Positions 43,768 to 51,803 of a stretch of DNA of 64,000 bases are shown one piece after another. The translations under genes and the position numbers were made by a program. Below the pieces are notes generated by a model. It saw only the letters and a list, made by a program, of their open reading frames with translations, was not told the origin of the DNA and searched no databases. Origin of the DNA: CAVRXT01 sp963725655 (lineage in GTDB: Bacteria; Acidobacteriota; Terriglobia; Acidiferrales; UBA7541); assembly GCA_963725655.1 (NCBI GenBank), contig CAVRYY010000001.1, forward strand, positions 744,001 to 808,000, written 5' to 3'. Position 1 is the stretch's first letter. Every line of letters begins with the position of its first letter.

Positions 43768-44295
43768 TTACGCGAGCGCGCGCGAGTCGGTTTCAGCGCC
43801 AGCAGTGGTGGAACCTTTGGGCCGCGCCACGAACGCGACGATGGTCACCGCCAAGGCAAACGCCAGCATGCTGCCGTCGCGCACCAGCGACCACGGCCCC
43901 AATCGCTCTCCCGGTCCGAAGCATCCGCAATTTATCTCCAGGCCCTGCCTGTAGGTGTGCACCATCACGCTGAAAAAGCCGATCAGCAGCGCCGATGCCG
44001 CCCCCGCCGAAAACGGGAGCTGCCACCCGCTCAACAGCCACAGCCCGAGAATCAGCTCCGCAAACGGCAGGGTGTGCGCCACGAAGCTCACCTGGCTGTC
44101 CGACAAAAGCTGGAAGGAATTTACTTCCATGGCGAAGAACGATAGCGAAGTTTTCACTGCCGCCACCGACCACGGGGTATCCGGGATTTGCGGCCGCAGC
44201 TTGGCGTAGGAGGCCGCCAGAAAAATGCCGGCCAGAACAATCCTGCCGATCATGAGCGCGACACGCCGGTTCTTCGCGGAAGTTGCCGAGGACAT
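43768..44295 (-). CDS. MauE/DoxX-like membrane protein
   Basis: The 175-residue protein has four to five membrane helices. Recognisable segments are IVLAGIFLAASYAKL near the start, LPFAELILGLWLLSGWQLPF, and the cysteine motif INCGCFGPGE at about residue 122. This matches MauE-type proteins, which pass electrons or help disulfide formation in the periplasm. Its ATG lies two bases after the stop of the thioredoxin-like gene, so the two products probably act together, with this one possibly re-oxidising or reducing the DsbA-like protein (inference). Confidence 0.82.
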   Translation of the reverse strand: MSSATSAKNRRVALMIGRIVLAGIFLAASYAKLRPQIPDTPWSVAAVKTSLSFFAMEVNSFQLLSDSQVSFVAHTLPFAELILGLWLLSGWQLPFSAGAASALLIGFFSVMVHTYRQGLEINCGCFGPGERLGPWSLVRDGSMLAFALAVTIVAFVARPKGSTTAGAETDSRALA

Positions 44296-44297
44296 CG

Positions 44298-45092
44298 TTA
44301 TTGGCTCAATAGTTGATCGATGAATTGCTTCAGCAGCGGCCAGGAAACCATTCCGGAAGCCGCAGGATACGATTTGCCCTTATAGATGAAGATGTAGGTC
44401 GGCGTCCCGGTTACCGGAACCTGCTTCGCCAGCGCAATATCCTTTTCGATCAGCGGGTCCACGGCGCACCCCGGCGAGGCCGCAGCACCACCCATCTGCG
44501 GACCCGGGGCGGTGCAGCCTTGCATCAGCTGTTGCATGCGTTTGAAATCAGCCGCGGGGACCGCGGCCTGAACGAACTTCTCAATCTCGCCGTTGGCCTG
44601 CCAGGCGTCTTGATTGTCATACACCGCCGCTTCCACCTCGGGATACTTTCGCACCACTGCCGCCGCGTTCACCCAGCGCGCCGCCATCCCGGAAAATTTG
44701 TGCATCACCAGCGGGGAATCGTAGTGCACCAGATAGACTTTCCCGGACGCGACGTAATCACCGATCATCGGGCGCAAGGTTTGCTCGTAAAGAACCCGGC
44801 ACATCGGGCACTCGTAGTCGCTGAAGACTTCCATGGTGATCGGGGCGTTCTTGTCGCCGACGCCCTTGACGACATCAGCCGGCACCGGCTTGGCTGCGGC
44901 ACTTTTCGCCGCTGCGGACTTTGCGGGAGTGGGATGGGTTTGGCCCAGCGCGGCCGTCGAACCAAGTAAACCGGCGAGCCCCAGCAGGCATACCGCCCCG
45001 CAAGTGGCCCAAGATGACCTGTATCCCGCGCTTACCGGCTTCGTCCTCAAGCAATCCTCCCCAACCTGCTCAGAATTGGCGCTTTTGGTCAT
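44298..45092 (-). CDS. Periplasmic DsbA-like thiol oxidoreductase
   Basis: The protein of about 264 residues starts at ATG 45092, with an N-terminal hydrophobic signal (CGAVCLLGLAGLLGSTAALG) and a Lys/Ala linker. The thioredoxin fold has the redox motif CPMC in FSDYECPMCRVLYEQ and the cis-Pro loop VPVTGTPTYIFIYKG. DsbA-like insert sequence lies between. It acts on exported cysteines. An extended frame upstream has no ribosome-binding site. It is the first gene of a unit with the MauE-like gene, perhaps including the downstream S9 peptidase. Confidence 0.85.
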   Translation of the reverse strand: MTKSANSEQVGEDCLRTKPVSAGYRSSWATCGAVCLLGLAGLLGSTAALGQTHPTPAKSAAAKSAAAKPVPADVVKGVGDKNAPITMEVFSDYECPMCRVLYEQTLRPMIGDYVASGKVYLVHYDSPLVMHKFSGMAARWVNAAAVVRKYPEVEAAVYDNQDAWQANGEIEKFVQAAVPAADFKRMQQLMQGCTAPGPQMGGAAASPGCAVDPLIEKDIALAKQVPVTGTPTYIFIYKGKSYPAASGMVSWPLLKQFIDQLLSQ

Positions 45093-45499
45093 TCTATATT
45101 GGTTTCCCGCTCGTTTTGCCAAAATCCGTTGCCAGCTTTGCGCGATGGGCACCCTCTGCCCGGTCGCGTCCTCCTCGCCGTGCTCTCAGGATATCCCTTA
45201 CACGTTCCGACGAACGCTATGGGTTTAGATGCCGGTCTCGGCTTCGGTGTGGGTAAGCCAAGAACGTATCCTTATCTGTTCTGAGGGCACGAAAGGTTGA
45301 GCCTGCCGGACGCAGCACGGGTTCCCAAGAAATACCCGCTGGATTAGGCCGACGTCGGCCCGGATCGGAGTCCCCCCAGCTGAATCTAATGCAGTTAACG
45401 GACAGGCCAGACCACCCTGAAGGGATGATAATTGAGCCGAACCTGCAAAGAAAGGCGGTTAGGCCTCTGAAAGCAATCAGCTTAGACACTCTCAATATA
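45093..45499. other. Gene-free, hairpin-rich region upstream of dnaK
   Basis: No protein gene is supported. Potential structures include CGGGT/ACCCG at about 45319-45345 and the perfect palindrome GGCCGACGTCGGCC near 45349-45362. This could be a long dnaK leader, a small RNA or nothing. No known RNA family was recognised. Confidence 0.35.
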
Positions 45500-45529
45500 C
45501 TTGACAACCCGACACTCAATGCGTATACT
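45500..45529 (+). promoter_or_regulatory. dnaK promoter with HAIR-like HspR operator
   Basis: TTGACA (45501-45506) and TATACT (45524-45529) are 17 bp apart. Overlapping the -35 box, CTTGACA-N7-ACTCAAT (45500-45520) matches the HAIR consensus CTTGAGT-N7-ACTCAAG at 11 of 14 positions. An hspR gene lies in the same cluster at 49519. CIRCE was not seen. Confidence 0.75.
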
Positions 45530-45581
45530 GGCCCAGCATTAAGGGAATGCCAAGGGCAGTGCCCTCGAAGGAGCTTCTGGA

Positions 45582-47555
45582 ATGAGTAAAATTATTGGAA
45601 TTGACCTAGGAACTACCAATTCGGTGGTTTCGGTTATGCAGGGCGGTGAAGCGGTGGTCATCCCCAACCAGGAAGGCGCGCGCACCACGCCTTCGGTTGT
45701 CGGCATCACCAAGAGCGGCGAACGGCTGGTGGGGCAAGTGGCCAAGCGCCAGGCGATCACCAATCCCGAAAATACGATTTATTCGATCAAGCGGTTCATG
45801 GGCCGGCGCTTCGACGAAGTTACCGACGAAGCCAAACGCGTGCCGTATAAAGTGGTCCGCGGCAGCGACGGCGACGCTCGCGTGGAAATCCAGGGCAAAG
45901 TGTATAGCCCGCCGGAAATCTCCGCGATGATTCTGCAGAAGTTGAAGACCGCCGCGGAGAATTTTCTGGGCGAGAAGGTCACCAAGGCAGTGATCACCGT
46001 CCCGGCGTATTTCAATGACGGCCAGCGGCAGGCTACCAAGCAGGCGGGCGAGATTGCCGGGCTGGAAGTATTGCGAATCATCAACGAGCCCACCGCGGCA
46101 GCGCTGGCGTACGGGCTGGACAAGAAAACGGAAGAGACCATCGCGGTTTATGACTTGGGCGGCGGCACCTTCGACATTTCGATTCTGGAAGTCGGCGAAG
46201 GCGTGGTGGAAGTGAAGTCCACCGCCGGCGACACCCACCTGGGCGGCGACGACGTCGATCAGTTGGTCATGGACTGGATGGTGAAGCAGTTCAAGCAGGA
46301 GTCGGGAATCGATCTGAGCAAAGATCGCATGGCTATCCAGCGTCTGAAGGAAGCCGCGGAAAAGGCCAAGATCGAGCTGTCGCAGTTGAGCGAAACGGAG
46401 ATCAATCTGCCGTTCGTCACCGCGGACGCTTCTGGACCGAAGCACATGCAGATGAAGATGTCGCGGTCCACCCTCGAGCAGTTGATGGAAGATACGCTGC
46501 AGCGCACCGTCGGGCCGGTAAAGCAGGCTCTGCACGATGCAGGTCTTCCTCCGGAAAAGATCGACGAAGTGGTTTTGGTCGGCGGTTCCACGCGAATCCC
46601 GCGCGTTGTCGACATTGTCAAAAAGCTCTTCAACGGCAAAGAGCCGCATAAGGGCGTGAACCCCGACGAAGTAGTAGCGGTCGGAGCGGCGATTCAAGGC
46701 GGCGTGCTCGGCGGCGAAGTGAAAGACATCCTGCTGCTGGACGTTACTCCGCTGTCGCTCGGCGTGGAAACGCTGGGCGGGGTGATGACCGTACTAATCC
46801 CGCGCAACACCACCATCCCGACGCGTAAGTCGGAAACATTTTCCACCGCGGCGGATAATCAGACCGAAGTGGAAATCCATGTGTTGCAAGGTGAGCGGCC
46901 GGTGGCCAGTGGAAACCGCACCCTTGGCAAGTTCAAGTTGCTGGGGATTCCGCCCGCACAGCGAGGAACGCCGCAAGTCGAAGTGACCTTTGACATCGAC
47001 GCCAACGGCATCCTGAATGTGTCGGCGAAAGACATGGCCACGCAGAAGGAACAGAAAATCACCATCACCGCCTCCACCGGCTTGAGCAAAGACGAAGCCG
47101 AGCGGATGCGCAAGGAAGCCGAATCGCACGCGGATGAAGACAAGTCGCGGGTGGTCGAAGCCGAAGCGCGCAACCGTGCCGACAACCTGATGTACCAGGT
47201 GGAAAAGCTGCTTCGTGAAAATCGCGACAAGCTCGCCGAGGCCGACGTGAAAGCTGCGGAAGCCGCGGTGGAAGATGTACGCAAAGCGATTGCCGACGGC
47301 GGCGCAGAGGGAATCAACAAGGCCGCCGAGAAACTCACCCGTGCATCGCACACCATCGCCGAGCAGCTCTACAAGGCGCAGGCGGCGGCCGGCGCGGCAG
47401 CGGGTGGCGCGGCAGGCGGACCGGGAGGTCCGGGCGCAGGACCGCATGATGGAAGTGGTGCGGCGGGTGCGGACGGTGGGTCTGGCGACTCGAAGCAAGG
47501 CGACGTGGTAGACGCCGAGTTCGTAGACGTCGACGAAACCAAGCAGCCGAACTAA
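45582..47555 (+). CDS. dnaK: Chaperone DnaK (Hsp70)
   Basis: The 657-residue Hsp70 has the ATPase signatures IIGIDLGTTNSVVSV (residues 4-18), VYDLGGGTFDISIL and VVLVGGSTRIPRV. The substrate-binding domain begins after DILLLDVTPLSLGVETLGGV, and the tail is rich in Gly/Ala with a terminal acidic stretch (DVVDAEFVDVDE) typical of bacterial DnaK. It folds and rescues cytoplasmic proteins with DnaJ, encoded downstream, and GrpE, which is not encoded here. AAGGAG precedes the ATG. A hairpin terminator follows the stop, and the promoter overlaps a HAIR-like operator. Confidence 0.98.
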   Translation: MSKIIGIDLGTTNSVVSVMQGGEAVVIPNQEGARTTPSVVGITKSGERLVGQVAKRQAITNPENTIYSIKRFMGRRFDEVTDEAKRVPYKVVRGSDGDARVEIQGKVYSPPEISAMILQKLKTAAENFLGEKVTKAVITVPAYFNDGQRQATKQAGEIAGLEVLRIINEPTAAALAYGLDKKTEETIAVYDLGGGTFDISILEVGEGVVEVKSTAGDTHLGGDDVDQLVMDWMVKQFKQESGIDLSKDRMAIQRLKEAAEKAKIELSQLSETEINLPFVTADASGPKHMQMKMSRSTLEQLMEDTLQRTVGPVKQALHDAGLPPEKIDEVVLVGGSTRIPRVVDIVKKLFNGKEPHKGVNPDEVVAVGAAIQGGVLGGEVKDILLLDVTPLSLGVETLGGVMTVLIPRNTTIPTRKSETFSTAADNQTEVEIHVLQGERPVASGNRTLGKFKLLGIPPAQRGTPQVEVTFDIDANGILNVSAKDMATQKEQKITITASTGLSKDEAERMRKEAESHADEDKSRVVEAEARNRADNLMYQVEKLLRENRDKLAEADVKAAEAAVEDVRKAIADGGAEGINKAAEKLTRASHTIAEQLYKAQAAAGAAAGGAAGGPGGPGAGPHDGSGAAGADGGSGDSKQGDVVDAEFVDVDETKQPN

Positions 47556-47594
47556 CGGTATGACCCAACCCGGGTGCGAACGCATCCGGATCGG

Positions 47595-47625
47595 CAGGGG
47601 CAGGCACACCGCTTGCCCCTGTTTT
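47595..47625 (+). terminator. Rho-independent terminator after dnaK
   Basis: CAGGGGCAGG and CTTGCCCCTG form a ten-pair stem (one G-U) with a seven-base loop, followed by TTTT. It lies 40 bases after the stop and probably lowers expression of the downstream genes relative to dnaK. Confidence 0.75.
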
Positions 47626-47660
47626 ACGTTGGCGCTCGATTGAGCGCGGCAGGAGCGAAA

Positions 47661-48059
47661 TTGGCGACGGACGGAATTCGGCGGGCAGGGACGCCGCAAG
47701 CGGTGCAGAAGATTCGCGAGAATTATTATCTGGTGCAGGTGGCGCTCAACGCCTCGCCGCGGGCGGATTGGCGGCGGCTCTTCTACGATATGCAGCAGGA
47801 AGTACCTCCGGAATTTCCGCCGCGTTCGGTGGAGATTACCGGCACGCTGCTGCGATTCAAGTCCGACCCGGCAGAGGTCGAGTGGAAGATCGGATTGATC
47901 GACCGCTGGATAGCGCGAGCGACAGGCAAAGAAGCCACCATGGGCGCGCGGTCGGAAGAACAGAAACGGCATCGCGAAGAGTTGGCGCGCGAGGCCGAGG
48001 AAATGAACCAGTGGAACGAGAATTGGAAGAAGCTCGCGCTGGGCGAAGAATCCAAGTAA
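47661..48059 (+). CDS. Unknown helical protein between dnaK and dnaJ
   Basis: The 132-residue product starts at TTG 47661, chosen because AGGAG lies five bases upstream and the frame before it runs through the dnaK terminator. Sequence features are an IRENYYLVQVALNASPRADW segment, PPEFPPRSVEITGTLLRF, and a long charged C-terminal helix (EEQKRHREELAREAEEMNQW) likely to form a coiled coil. No family is recognised. It occupies the place where grpE sits in dnaK-grpE-dnaJ-hspR operons, but it is shorter and lacks GrpE motifs. A role in the chaperone system is only a guess from position. Confidence 0.7.
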   Translation: MATDGIRRAGTPQAVQKIRENYYLVQVALNASPRADWRRLFYDMQQEVPPEFPPRSVEITGTLLRFKSDPAEVEWKIGLIDRWIARATGKEATMGARSEEQKRHREELAREAEEMNQWNENWKKLALGEESK

Positions 48060-48151
48060 TCACGATTAGGGACGAGACGTAGGCCCGCGAGCGATCGTTT
48101 TCGGCGGCTGGGATTTCTGCCGCCGGCAAAATTTATCGGACCGAACCAAAC

Positions 48152-49327
48152 ATGGCTAAACAAGATTATTACGAGCTGCTGGGGGTGCCGCGGAAGGCGC
48201 CGCTGAAGGAAGTCCGCGCCGCCTACCGCAAACTTGCGCGCAAATACCACCCCGATCTGAATCCCGGCGACAAATCGGCGGAAGAAAAATTCAAGCAGAT
48301 CCAGGAAGCCTACGACGTAATTTCCGACACCAAGAAGCGCCAGACCTACGACCAATTCGGATTCAATACGCCGGGGCAGGGGCCCGGACCGTCTCGCGGA
48401 GGGGGGCCGGCGCCGGATCAGGACATTCCTTTCGATTTTGGCGGCTTTGATTTTGGCGGCGCGGAATCAGCAGGCGGCGCAGGCGGCGGGACCGGGAGCG
48501 GCAGTTTCCGCGATCTCTTCAGCCAAATTTTCCGTGGCGCGAATGCGGCGCGCGAATCGCGCGGGCCCGAGCCGGGCGACGATCTCGAATATCAGGTCAA
48601 TATCACTTTTGCGGAAGCGATGCGTGGCACGGTGAAGAAGCTGTCTTTCGCGCGACTGGATGCTTGCACCGTGTGCCACGGCACCGGCGGCGTGGAGGAC
48701 CCGAGCCAGCCGGCCACCTGTCCGACGTGCAATGGCAGCGGCCGCGTGACCCAAACCAGTGGGAAGATGCGCTTCCAGGTGGCCTGCTCGCGGTGCGGTG
48801 GCACCGGCCGCAACCGGACCATTTGCCGCAATTGCGGCGGAGAAGGGCGCGTGCGCCGCACCGAAACGCTGGACGTCCGATTTCCGCCGGGCGCGCAGAC
48901 CGGCTCGCGAGTGCGCGTCGCCGGGCGTGGCAACGCGGGCGTGATGGGCGGTCCGCCGGGCGATCTATACATCATCACCCAGGTAGAACCGCATCCGTTT
49001 TTTGAGCGGCGCGGCGATGATTTGTACACTCACGTGCCGATTACCGTTACCGAAGCGTCCCTGGGCGCCAAGGTGGAAGTGCCGACCATCGACGGCCGCG
49101 CGCAGGTGCGCATCCCGCCCGGTACCGACAGCGGCAAGAAGCTCCGCCTGCGGGAAAAAGGCGCGCCCTCGGCGCGGCATCCCGGCAAGCGCGGCGACCA
49201 GATCGTGGAAGTGCGGGTGGTGGTGCCGCGCCCGGAAGACGAGCGCGTTCGCAATTTGCTGAAAGAATTGGCCAAGGCCGCGCCGGAAGACCCGCGGCAG
49301 GAGATTTTTGCCCAGGCGGCGCTGTAA
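48152..49327 (+). CDS. dnaJ: Co-chaperone DnaJ (Hsp40)
   Basis: The 391-residue type I Hsp40 has a J domain (residues 4-67) with the HPD triad in RKYHPDLNPG. A Gly/Phe-rich region follows, with GGFDFGGAE. Four zinc-binding CxxCxGxG repeats come next: CTVCHGTG, CPTCNGSG, CSRCGGTG and CRNCGGEG. The C-terminal peptide-binding domains contain VRVAGRGNAG and VEVPTIDGRAQVRIPPGT. It stimulates DnaK ATPase and delivers clients. It lies 92 bases after the unknown gene and about 190 before hspR. Confidence 0.96.
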   Translation: MAKQDYYELLGVPRKAPLKEVRAAYRKLARKYHPDLNPGDKSAEEKFKQIQEAYDVISDTKKRQTYDQFGFNTPGQGPGPSRGGGPAPDQDIPFDFGGFDFGGAESAGGAGGGTGSGSFRDLFSQIFRGANAARESRGPEPGDDLEYQVNITFAEAMRGTVKKLSFARLDACTVCHGTGGVEDPSQPATCPTCNGSGRVTQTSGKMRFQVACSRCGGTGRNRTICRNCGGEGRVRRTETLDVRFPPGAQTGSRVRVAGRGNAGVMGGPPGDLYIITQVEPHPFFERRGDDLYTHVPITVTEASLGAKVEVPTIDGRAQVRIPPGTDSGKKLRLREKGAPSARHPGKRGDQIVEVRVVVPRPEDERVRNLLKELAKAAPEDPRQEIFAQAAL

Positions 49328-49425
49328 GCCGCGCCGCGTTCGGCGGTCGGGTGCGCTCTGCGGCACCGCACCGCAGTTTTGAATGCGGTTCGATGGCTTT
49401 GACTCACGGTTCTACGGTTTGATCT

Positions 49426-49469
49426 TTTCCGGGTGCCCCACTCTTCCCGGGTTTCGGGAAGCGTGGGCG
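49426..49469 (+). repeat. 44-bp dispersed palindromic repeat, copy 1
   Basis: The sequence begins TTTCCGGGTGCCCCACTC and contains CTTCCCGG with GGGAAGCGTGGG as imperfect inverted arms. An inverted copy at 57267-57310 matches at 40 of 44 positions. It is REP-like and lies between dnaJ and hspR. Confidence 0.75.
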
Positions 49470-49518
49470 TCAAGACCAAGACGTATCCAAGCGCGGGCCG
49501 CCCGCGTAGGAAGCAAGA

Positions 49519-49917
49519 ATGACCAATCGTCCAAGAAAAAGAGCGAAAGCCGGCTACATGATTTCCGCAGTAGCCGAGCTATACAAAATCCACCCGCAGA
49601 CCCTGCGCCTCTACGAGCGCGTAGGCTTGCTGAAGCCCTCGCGCTCCCAGGGCAACACGCGCCTCTACACCGATGGCGATCTCGAGCGCCTGGAAGTGAT
49701 CTTGAACCTGACCCGCGAACTGGGCGTGAACCTGGCAGGAATCGAAATCATTCTGAACATGCGCGACAAAATGGGCGAGATGCAGAACCAGATGGAAGCG
49801 TTCATCGGTTTCGTCCGCGGCGAACTCTCCCAAGGTTTCCGCAGCGTCGACGACCGCAAGCTGCGCAATGCGATCGTTCGCGCCGTACCCTCGCGCGTCA
49901 TCCGCGTCGAGAAGTAA
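49519..49917 (+). CDS. hspR: MerR-family heat-shock repressor HspR
   Basis: The 132-residue regulator has a MerR-type winged helix: YMISAVAELYKIHPQTLRLY (about residues 13-32), then ERVGLLKPSRSQGNTRLYTD and DLERLEVILNLTRELGVNLA. A coiled-coil dimer helix follows (MRDKMGEMQNQMEAFIGFVR). HspR represses dnaK operons by binding HAIR elements, with DnaK as co-repressor in Streptomyces. The HAIR-like site at 45500-45520 fits that circuit. An AGGAAG lies just upstream of the ATG. It closes the dnaK-dnaJ cluster in the arrangement known from actinobacteria. Confidence 0.9.
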   Translation: MTNRPRKRAKAGYMISAVAELYKIHPQTLRLYERVGLLKPSRSQGNTRLYTDGDLERLEVILNLTRELGVNLAGIEIILNMRDKMGEMQNQMEAFIGFVRGELSQGFRSVDDRKLRNAIVRAVPSRVIRVEK

Positions 49918-50027
49918 CTAGCAGGCCGTTGTAACCGCCGTTGTGCCGCTGTTCCGGCGGCAGCCTTGGCGCCACACAGAACGCAAATTCCCACGGCCGC
50001 ATTACACCGAGGCAAAGCAACGCTGAA

Positions 50028-50609
50028 TTAAGATCGGTGGTGTTTTCTCGCGTGCTTCGCTGGATGCTTCGTCTTTCTTGCTGCGGGTGGCGGAGGCGCG
50101 GGTGCCGGCGTCGGCGCGTCGCTGTTGAAAATGTCGGCCACCACTTTCCACTTTCCGTCCGCTTGTCTCTTCCACACTTCCACGTACTTGCCTTGTTCCG
50201 TCACCGGCGCCGCGTTGAGGGATTGTTTCGTGCTCATCGTGTAGGCGCCGGTCATGTAGCCCAGGTCGCTGGATCGCGCGACTTCTACTTTGTCGGACTG
50301 CCAGGACAGAGAAACGCCCGGAGCTACCAGCGCGGACCACGCGCTGCGGATGGCCTGCTTGCCGTTGACGATCGGGGCATTCGGAGGCAGTAGCGCAGCG
50401 TCGTCACTGTAGTACCCAACCGTTGCGTCCAGGTCTCTGGTCCCGGCGGTCTTGGACCATTGCGCGTCCAAATCTCGAAGAGCGCTCACGTCCGCGGCGC
50501 GCGTGTCCGGTGCCGGCGTCGGGCCGCAGGCAGCGGCCAGCAGAAGTAAAGTAAGAGCGGCGCAGAAAGCCAGCTTGGGTCCGCGTAGTTTTTCGTTGTG
50601 ACTGAGCAT
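50028..50609 (-). CDS. DUF4440/SnoaL-like lipoprotein
   Basis: The 193-residue protein starts at ATG 50609 behind GGAGG. It has a lipoprotein signal with lipobox LLAAAC (Cys at about residue 28). The cystatin/NTF2-like DUF4440 domain is seen in DLDAQWSKTAGTRDLDATVG, FNSDAPT and KYVEVWKRQADGKWKVVADI. The C-terminus is Pro/Ala-rich, then strongly basic with His and Lys (KTKHPAKHARKHHRS), which could bind nucleic acid, metal or cell-wall polymers. The catalytic role is unknown; many such domains are ligand-binding. Confidence 0.8.
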   Translation of the reverse strand: MLSHNEKLRGPKLAFCAALTLLLLAAACGPTPAPDTRAADVSALRDLDAQWSKTAGTRDLDATVGYYSDDAALLPPNAPIVNGKQAIRSAWSALVAPGVSLSWQSDKVEVARSSDLGYMTGAYTMSTKQSLNAAPVTEQGKYVEVWKRQADGKWKVVADIFNSDAPTPAPAPPPPAARKTKHPAKHARKHHRS

Positions 50610-50879
50610 GGGGGGAAACCTCCTGGTTGAAGCGTTTACGTTACCACATTCGCTCGCTCGTTGGACGTGGTACAGCCAATCCGGCTGTGGTCGACCGCGA
50701 CTCACCCGGAACGACCTCCGATTTCCAAGACTCTACCGCTGGAATTTCCAGCGGGCGTTGTGGCACCGCCAATCTGGCCGTGGTCCACCCGGCCATCGAC
50801 ATTTTCTTTCCACAGCAATCTCGCTTTGCACAGGCAGGGTGCGCTTGCGCGGCTCGCCGCTCGCGCTTATGCTTCTTTC

Positions 50880-51794
50880 ATGGCCCGATCGGATTGTCCT
50901 GTGTGTCACGGAGACGGATGGAAGTTGGTGGCGGCTGGTTCTGCGCCGGCCGGTTCCGCGCCCGCGGCCGAAACCAAGCTGGTGGTTGGCAACGGAAACG
51001 GAAATGGCGATGTGCATGGCGCCGGCGAAGGCACCGCCGCGGCGCGCGAGCCCTACCGCTACGCTGTCCTGTGCGATTGCACCGCCACCGACCGCACCGA
51101 ACGGAGCCTCGATCGCGCGCGGATTCCGAAACGGTATCGGGGATGTACCTTTGAGAACTACGAAACAGATACCGACCAGAAAGGTGCATCGCCCGAACAG
51201 ATTGAGGGCTGGAAGCGTGTTCTGTCACAAGCCAAATTGAACATGCAGGGCTTCGCGCGCGATTTTCCTGTGGGTGTCGAACATGGCCTGCTTCTCATTG
51301 GATCTTGCGGCGTGGGCAAGACACATTTGGCGGTGGCAGCCCTTCAAGAAGTGGTTCTGCGCGGGCATACCGGGCTCTTCTATGACTACCGAGAGCTGTT
51401 GAAGGAAATTCAAGGCAGCTATAGCGCGGATAATCCTGTTACGGAGATGGGTATCCTCGAGCCAGTGCTCTCCGTCGAAGTGCTCTTGCTCGACGATCTG
51501 GGATCGAGCAAGCCCTCACATTGGGCGCTTGAAACTGTAGGGCACATCCTGAATACGCGCTACAACTCCAACCTCGCGACGCTGCTGACAACAAATTTTC
51601 TTGACACGGACAGTCCGCGCGAGCAAAGCGGCGCAGCTGCTATGAGGAATTCGCCCAACGTCATGGAGGATAAGCTCTCCGATCGCGTTGGGGGCCGCAT
51701 TCGTTCCCGACTGTACGAAATGTGCCGAACGATCGAAATGATGGCTCCGGACTACCGCAAAGAAATTCGCCGCGCCGGGCCCCTCCGCAGCTAA
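50880..51794 (+). CDS. DnaC/DnaI-like AAA+ ATPase with N-terminal Cys cluster
   Basis: The 304-residue protein starts at ATG 50880 (MARSDCPVCHGDGW). The N-terminus has CPVCHGDGW and later CDC, a likely metal-binding pair. The AAA+ core shows Walker A GSCGVGKTH (about residue 142), Walker B VLLLDDLGS and the sensor region ATLLTTNFL. It ends with the arginine-rich DRVGGRIRSRLYEMCRTIEM typical of DnaC/DnaI helicase loaders and IstB. No transposase lies beside it, so a chromosomal helicase-loader role is more likely than an IS21 helper. Confidence 0.85.
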   Translation: MARSDCPVCHGDGWKLVAAGSAPAGSAPAAETKLVVGNGNGNGDVHGAGEGTAAAREPYRYAVLCDCTATDRTERSLDRARIPKRYRGCTFENYETDTDQKGASPEQIEGWKRVLSQAKLNMQGFARDFPVGVEHGLLLIGSCGVGKTHLAVAALQEVVLRGHTGLFYDYRELLKEIQGSYSADNPVTEMGILEPVLSVEVLLLDDLGSSKPSHWALETVGHILNTRYNSNLATLLTTNFLDTDSPREQSGAAAMRNSPNVMEDKLSDRVGGRIRSRLYEMCRTIEMMAPDYRKEIRRAGPLRS

Positions 51795-51803
51795 CTCCCT
51801 CGG

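Noticed and set aside
45093..45499. 6S RNA, SRP RNA or c-di-GMP riboswitch
   Set aside because: Short stretches looked suggestive, but none of the family consensus blocks aligned by eye, so I left it as an unassigned structured region.
45093..45581. CIRCE element upstream of dnaK
   Set aside because: No TTAGCACTC-N9-GAGTGCTAA was found; the only good match is to HAIR.
50880..51794. IS21 helper (IstB)
   Set aside because: There is no IstA transposase, inverted repeat or target duplication around it.
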